A stretch of DNA of 64,000 bases. It comes from Numida meleagris. Its lineage: Eukaryota; Chordata; Aves; Galliformes; Numididae. Made by a program: the position numbers and the translations under genes. Below are positions 37,482 through 64,000 of this stretch, piece after piece (position 1 is the stretch's first letter; each line of letters starts with the position of its first letter). The stretch spans positions 16,771,428-16,835,427 of the forward strand of contig NC_034414.1 of assembly GCF_002078875.1 (NCBI RefSeq), in the 5' to 3' direction. The notes beneath the pieces were generated by a model, which saw only the letters and a list, made by a program, of their open reading frames with translations, did not search any database and was not told the origin of the DNA.

Positions 37482-38099
37482 AGTCAGAGGCAGTCAGGTG
37501 CATCTTAATTATTTACTTGAAGATCATTAATTTTTCTATCACAGTATGCTTCAAGATATCTAAAAGGCAATGAAATAGTCTTAACTAAACAAGAGCATAC
37601 AGTACTGACGATTAACTCAATTAACACTAAACTGAAAAATACAACACTCGAAGCAGTTGTTAGCGCCCAGAAAAGCCACCACACCAACACAAACAGCTGC
37701 TTCTAGTGCAAGAACAAGTTCTTCGCAACTTTTCATGTTGCAACGTTCACGGCATTTGGGCTTAAAATAGAATTTAGCTACTTGCTTTTAGCAGTCAAAA
37801 AAACCCAAACATAAGCACAGAGCTTGAAGAGCAGTAATTACACTCTCAGTTTCATACAGCTGAGCAGCATCGTAAACCCAGATCACCTATACTCCCCGTG
37901 TCGCTATCGTCAGATGCAGACAAATCGCTCCCCTGCTCTCCGTGCTCTACAGCGCCTGCAGTACGACACCAGCCGAGACCCATCTGTGCTACTATCACTG
38001 CCATTCCCGGATTTTGGCTACGCTAACAGCAGGAGGCTCAGGGTCACGACAAGAAACCAGCCCTCCTTCCTCACCCTACCTCCTAGCAGCCCCACCCCG

Positions 38100-38300
38100 A
38101 GCACAGCACGGCAGCGGGTGTACCCACGCCTTCCCCCCCACTCAGAGAGAAGGTGAAGAAACCGCCGCGTGCCCGACCGTTATCGGGCGCTGCGCGTGCG
38201 CTGTAACGGCCGAGCCCCCGCGGGCTCGGCTCGCGCCCCGGGGGTGGCGGCGCGCTCCTCACGGGGAGCAGCGGGCACGCGCCCCCGCGGCAGTTTAAAT
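38100..38300 (-). promoter_or_regulatory. CpG-rich island, probable TESMIN promoter
   Basis: This is the only CpG-dense stretch in the 64 kb. It lies 0.6-0.8 kb upstream of the TESMIN ATG, on the side expected for a minus-strand gene. It holds GC boxes and a near-perfect NRF1-like palindrome at 38191-38202 (TGCGCGTGCGCT). No TATA box is obvious, as usual for island promoters. A donor-like GTGAGG near 38253-38258 (minus) could end a non-coding first exon. Transcription from the other strand is possible, but I see no gene there. Confidence 0.6.
38209..38230. other. Perfect 9-bp GC-rich inverted repeat in the island
   Basis: GCCGAGCCC at 38209-38217 is repeated as GGGCTCGGC at 38222-38230 with a 4-nt loop. 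It lies 7 bp from the NRF1-like site. It could be a cruciform or RNA hairpin near the transcription start, or chance in GC-rich sequence. Confidence 0.4.
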
Positions 38301-39214
38301 AATGCTGGTAAATAAAGCGTTTCAGCTGCATAACAGGTCATGGTAGTTTTTAATAAAGCGGCACCCCGTTGTTTTCAGGCGTTCGCTTTGGATGAGTTCA
38401 GCAGATACATTCAATAGGCTCCAAGTCCTACACGTAAATTTAGGCACTAAATAGCGTGTCGAAGAAATGGGGTTTGTGTGCGTAACAAAACATGCCCATA
38501 CAACAAGTAACAACACCAAAACAGTGCCACCAGTCTTCTCTACTCCAGGGCACCCCAACAGTGCATTCATCTCAGTATGAGCTGATTAATCCCGTGCACC
38601 AGCTAGACAGCGGCAGCAACATTACCTACCTGAGTGTAAGATGCTGTGTTCTTCCATGCAGGGAGGCTGCAACACCCATAAAAGCACAATGCCAAACCAT
38701 CTCTGAAAGTGCTCTGTCAATTTTAATATATTTTTGAACAACAACCACCCTGTCTCAAAGTAGTCCCCATTATTAATACAATTTCAAACGAGTGTACAGG
38801 TACTAGGAATCTTCAGGTCAAGCAAATAAAATGTTATTAATTTGAACTTCCCAGGCCTGAATTACTTTCCCACTGCCTTGCTTTTCAGATTTTATAGATC
38901 GTTCACTGTCAAGTTAAAACCAGCGCTGATTACTAGTCTATAGGCAGGGAGTTTCACAGAAACTTTCCAGCAGCTATTTCCACCTCTTAAAATAGCTAAA
39001 GACTTAAGCTGTTTCTACTGAATGTGAAAAACTGTTCATTAGAATGCTCTCTGTTAACTAGCAAAGTATCTACATGTAAAACACCTCTTACATAAGCTGA
39101 AGTGTCCTGCTACAGTTCCCAACTGGATTTAACTACAATGATTTCACAAGTCCAGCAACAGCAAGGGAGCTGGAAAGAAAATACGAAAGACATTAAACAT
39201 TCTACTTAGTAGTG
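38301..39214. other. Spacer between CPT1A 3' end and TESMIN island
   Basis: About 0.9 kb without an exon or repeat. It separates two minus-strand genes in tandem. Confidence 0.5.
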
Positions 39215-42160
39215 ATAATTGCAAAACTTTATTTTTTGAAGTCACAGAAGAGGGTAGAACATTGAGACAGACTACTGAATGTAAATAACCAACCACAGGA
39301 GTATGTGAACAAGATAAGAAAAAGCTTAAAGTAATACATTTTATACAAGAAAGCAATTGGTACAAAGGCAGAACTAGAACCATGATTTTCAAGGTCAGGC
39401 TTGCACACCTTCATAGTCCTTTAGAAGCCCAACCCTTAAAAGAATATTCAGTTTGGAATAGCCTTAGTCCCAAACAATGGCAGCCTCAAAAAGCACCAAA
39501 TTTCTGCTATTCCATCACATTAAATAGCTGAAATAAATTCCGCAAATTCATATTTCAAAGGATTCAATCAATTCCACACTGGTGTTTAACAAACAGGTTA
39601 ATTTATTATTATCCGACCTGACTTTTACTACCTAGCCATCCCTCACTTAGAGCTCTTTTCACTAATTGAGAACAAGCGACTCAAGGTTTAGTTATGGATG
39701 AACAGTTTTTCTAAAATACAGACATTAACAATAAGGTACACTGTCCTAGAAAGGTAATTCAATTCTAAGTAATTTCAATTACATTCCTATGGCTTTTGAG
39801 CAAAAAAGCAAGTAGTTTTACTGTATGTACACGATATTGAACATCAAGTTTTAAATTAATTAGTTATTAACAGCCTACATTCATGGTGGATATCTAAGAT
39901 TTACATCCAAAAAGCAGATTTTATTTACACGCTGTTGGCATTTCAAAGAATGAAATAAAATCCTATCTGTTTAGGAATTATGATCTAACTCAAAAAAAAA
40001 GTAAAGAAAAAAGATACATTTAACACCACTCTTTTAAACATTTACAATAAAAAACAACTTTCTGTGCCAATTATACTTACTCTAAGAATGTAAAATTGCA
40101 TTGATAACTGCACTAAATACAATTAGACATGAAACATTTAAAACCTGAGAGTCAAATCTAAACTTTTTTTTTTTGGAAAATGCTAGAAGCCCTATGTTAA
40201 TTTAAGCACAGACTGGTCAGTGGTCAATACAAAAACAGTGCATTATTTCTGCAGCTCCAAAAAAAACCCACAAAACCACCACTACAACATTGTTGCACTA
40301 ATTTGGTAAATGTTAGCTGCAGTAAGGCTTATTTTAAAGTCTCCTTTCCTACAAACTTCATCCAATCAAATAATGAGTGTCTTTGGCCAATCCCTATGGG
40401 GGAACCTACATTTATGTAAGCATGTATTTGCTTATGTATGTATTAAGGATCTTTGCTGAGGTTTTCCACCTCATACACATAACAAGTGTTTTAATAGCTA
40501 GATCAGAGTGAAAAAAACATCATGAAGAGGCATATAAAGTTAGGAATACTGGCCAGAAAAAATATCTAAAAATCTAATGAGCAGTTTAACAGCATGCCCA
40601 GAGAGCTCTCAAAATCAGCATAGCTCTGGAGCAGCATTTACTGTATTACTAAATATTGTGTACCTTCTACTCCCAGAAAAACAAGTTTGCCCTAATGGGT
40701 GCACTGTATCGTGTGATCCAAAAAAAATAATGATATCGATAAAGTTTGAGGAAGAGTAGCATCACACCAAGTTACTTCAGTTTTGCAGTACTCATTTTAC
40801 TTCTTACTTCTGCATTTACAAATATGCCCCTTTTTCAGTGAAATTGTCTGCCCTATTCCCACCCCCATTTTTGTTGCATCCTTCAGAAACTGCTTGACAC
40901 AAAAGGCCTCTCCCAGCAGAGGTTTGAGAAGGCCATAATTTCCCCATTCTGGAGCTATTTTCCATTGCCATCACAGTCTGTTTCATGTAGAGAGCTGACC
41001 ACATAGTTCTGGTCCTTCCAGGCTGAAAGCTGGCAAACTGCAATTGCTCAGTCTCTACATGCAGCCTTGATTCATAGATTATCCAACAGGCTTGAGTTTA
41101 AATATATTTACATTCCCCGGGACCCAGAAACTCTTCTCTCAGCAAATCACTAATACCATTCAGATAAATGAGATCATGAGCATCTGTAGCTCTGGAAAGT
41201 TATGCCTGCACTTCCTAGAGAATGGTCTTTGCAATTTAATATGAGATCATGTCATTATAGCTTTGAACCTAGCTGCACCATACAGAACAAATTCAAGTCT
41301 ACTTATATCATAGCCACCTAGTTTATAATTTCAAAACTAGATCTGCATTACTATTTCCCCTCCACAAAAATAATGTAAAAACAACTCCCAGCATAAGCTT
41401 TTCTCCTGTGTTTAGGATATTTCTTTTACTAAGGCACTGGCATGAAGAAGCACACATGTTCATTCATATGGATATAAAATCAATCATGTGGCAAACATGT
41501 TCATAGTAAGTAATAAGAAAAGTCTGATACCTTCTAATTTGCATAATATTTTACTACTCACTGTAGCACATACTTCTTTCCAAAAAGAAAAGAATCTCAC
41601 TAGTTGATGTGTTGCACTGGGTTATGATGATGTTTGTTGTTTTTCCTTTTAATCTTATGAAGAAATTACCTTCAAAGAAGTTAATGAAGGTAAACTGCCA
41701 GAAGTGTTGTCATTTGTTGAAATAAAGCAGCAGATACTCTGAAGAACATTCTGCTATCAGTGCATACCAAATCAAATCTTTTGAAGGCTTTGAGTTTAAG
41801 ACTTGATATGTTTTATCCCTTCCATTCTGGAACACAAGTAGATTCAATTTTAAGAAAAAGAAAAAAACTAAGAGAAAACTGCAGGAGTTAGAATATACAT
41901 GCCTTCATGCAATAGTGGTATACTTCATCCCTAGAAACAGAAGATTTCAAAAGTCGCCCTTTGTGGAACTAAATTTTTCCAAACTACTGAAAAAAAAATC
42001 ATGAAACATTCAAACCATGGCTAAGGTTTTCACAGATGATCAATAGAATTGTGACTCAGTTTCTTCACCAGCTAGTGTTTCCGCAAACCTTGCTTTCATT
42101 CACTGCTCAGAAGTGTTCCCATCCCAGCAATGTGAGGTTGCTTCGTGGCAATAACACAAA
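39215..42160 (-). other. CPT1A 3' untranslated region (inferred extent)
   Basis: No exon or repeat is recognisable here. It follows the CPT1A stop and runs to a minus-strand AATAAA at 39228-39233, giving about 2.9 kb, comparable with the long 3' UTR of mammalian CPT1A. Another AATAAA at 39602-39607 could end a shorter form. Confidence 0.5.
39228..39233 (-). terminator. Likely CPT1A polyadenylation signal
   Basis: A minus-strand AATAAA, followed about 30 nt downstream by a T/G-containing stretch (ATGTTTAATGTCTTTCG). It is the last good hexamer before the TESMIN promoter region. Confidence 0.4.
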
Positions 42161-63500
<21,340 letters not shown>

Positions 63501-64000
63501 TTACCATGGAAAGAAACAAAAAATCAATACATTTAAGTCATTTCATTTTAAACAAGATTATCCAGCATTTTCTTTCACGGATTTTAACAAAGTTTGATTG
63601 CTACCAGAAATTCTCACAACACTACCAATAATTACTTCATAGACTATATAGATTGTGCCACAAGTTTTAGTAAAAACACTGAAATCAGCAAAGCTCTTTG
63701 GAATAAATGACATTTCCAATTATAATTCCATTATTAGGCCTCCCTAAACAGATACCTGGCAAGAGATATTCTACTGAACAAGACACAGAAACTTGTCACT
63801 TAAACAGTCCTTCTCAAAGTTGTGACATGTTTTTATTAAGGCTACTTTTAAAAAGTATGTTTTTGAAAGAGATACTGAAATTGAAAATAAACATTTTTTC
63901 CTAATTTGGAAATTTATTTTTGGTAAAGTACACGCAAATCAAGAGCGTAGTTTTGTACCTCTTCAAGTGACATGATTTTAAAAGTCACAATTATATTTTT

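Noticed and set aside
37824..38331. Overlapping plus- and minus-strand frames of 80-118 codons across the CpG island
   Set aside because: GC-rich sequence has few stop codons by chance. The products are Arg/Pro/Ala-rich without recognisable domains.
63950..64000. Possible CPT1A first coding exon at the right edge
   Set aside because: Neither frame encodes the expected KKKFIRFK-type end, and no donor sits in the right phase.

Overview
This is vertebrate nuclear DNA, almost certainly from a bird and most likely a galliform close to chicken. It carries spliced genes with GT-AG introns, many CR1 LINE tails ending in the ATTCTATG-type repeat, a mariner remnant that resembles the chicken Galluhop family, and solo LTRs. 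The species call is inference: I recognise the repeat families and the gene order but could not run a search. In human 11q13 the order is PPP6R3, GAL, TESMIN, CPT1A, so the window matches the TESMIN-CPT1A end of that block, with GAL expected just beyond the left edge.

Layout. 1-11.4 kb: intergenic DNA with three CR1 fragments (two 3' ends and a piece of RT-region coding sequence), one solo LTR, and a weak candidate for a small secreted-peptide gene (7274-8000). 11.5-15.2 kb, plus strand: a compact four-exon neuropeptide gene that I read as spexin-2 (SPX2). Its 78-residue precursor contains a galanin/spexin-type peptide followed by a Gly-Arg-Arg amidation and cleavage site. 15.2-23.5 kb: intergenic, with a second solo LTR of the same family (5-bp target duplication) and an internally deleted mariner. 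23.5-38.3 kb, minus strand: TESMIN (MTL5), with 12 coding exons and 558 residues, including a 22-nt microexon and a double CXC domain. It probably starts from the CpG-rich island at 38.1-38.3 kb. 39.2-63.4 kb, minus strand: CPT1A, with 17 coding exons encoding 723 residues that line up with human residues 48 to the C-terminus. The first coding exon and promoter lie beyond the right edge.

All coding exons were assembled by hand from splice sites, and the reading phase closes at every junction in all three genes. TESMIN and CPT1A are in tandem on the minus strand, about 1 kb from the CPT1A 3' end to the TESMIN island. The three gene products do unrelated jobs: a secreted neuropeptide, a germline nuclear CXC protein and a mitochondrial fatty-acid enzyme. 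The grouping is old synteny, not an operon. The most interesting object is the spexin-2 gene beside the expected galanin locus.
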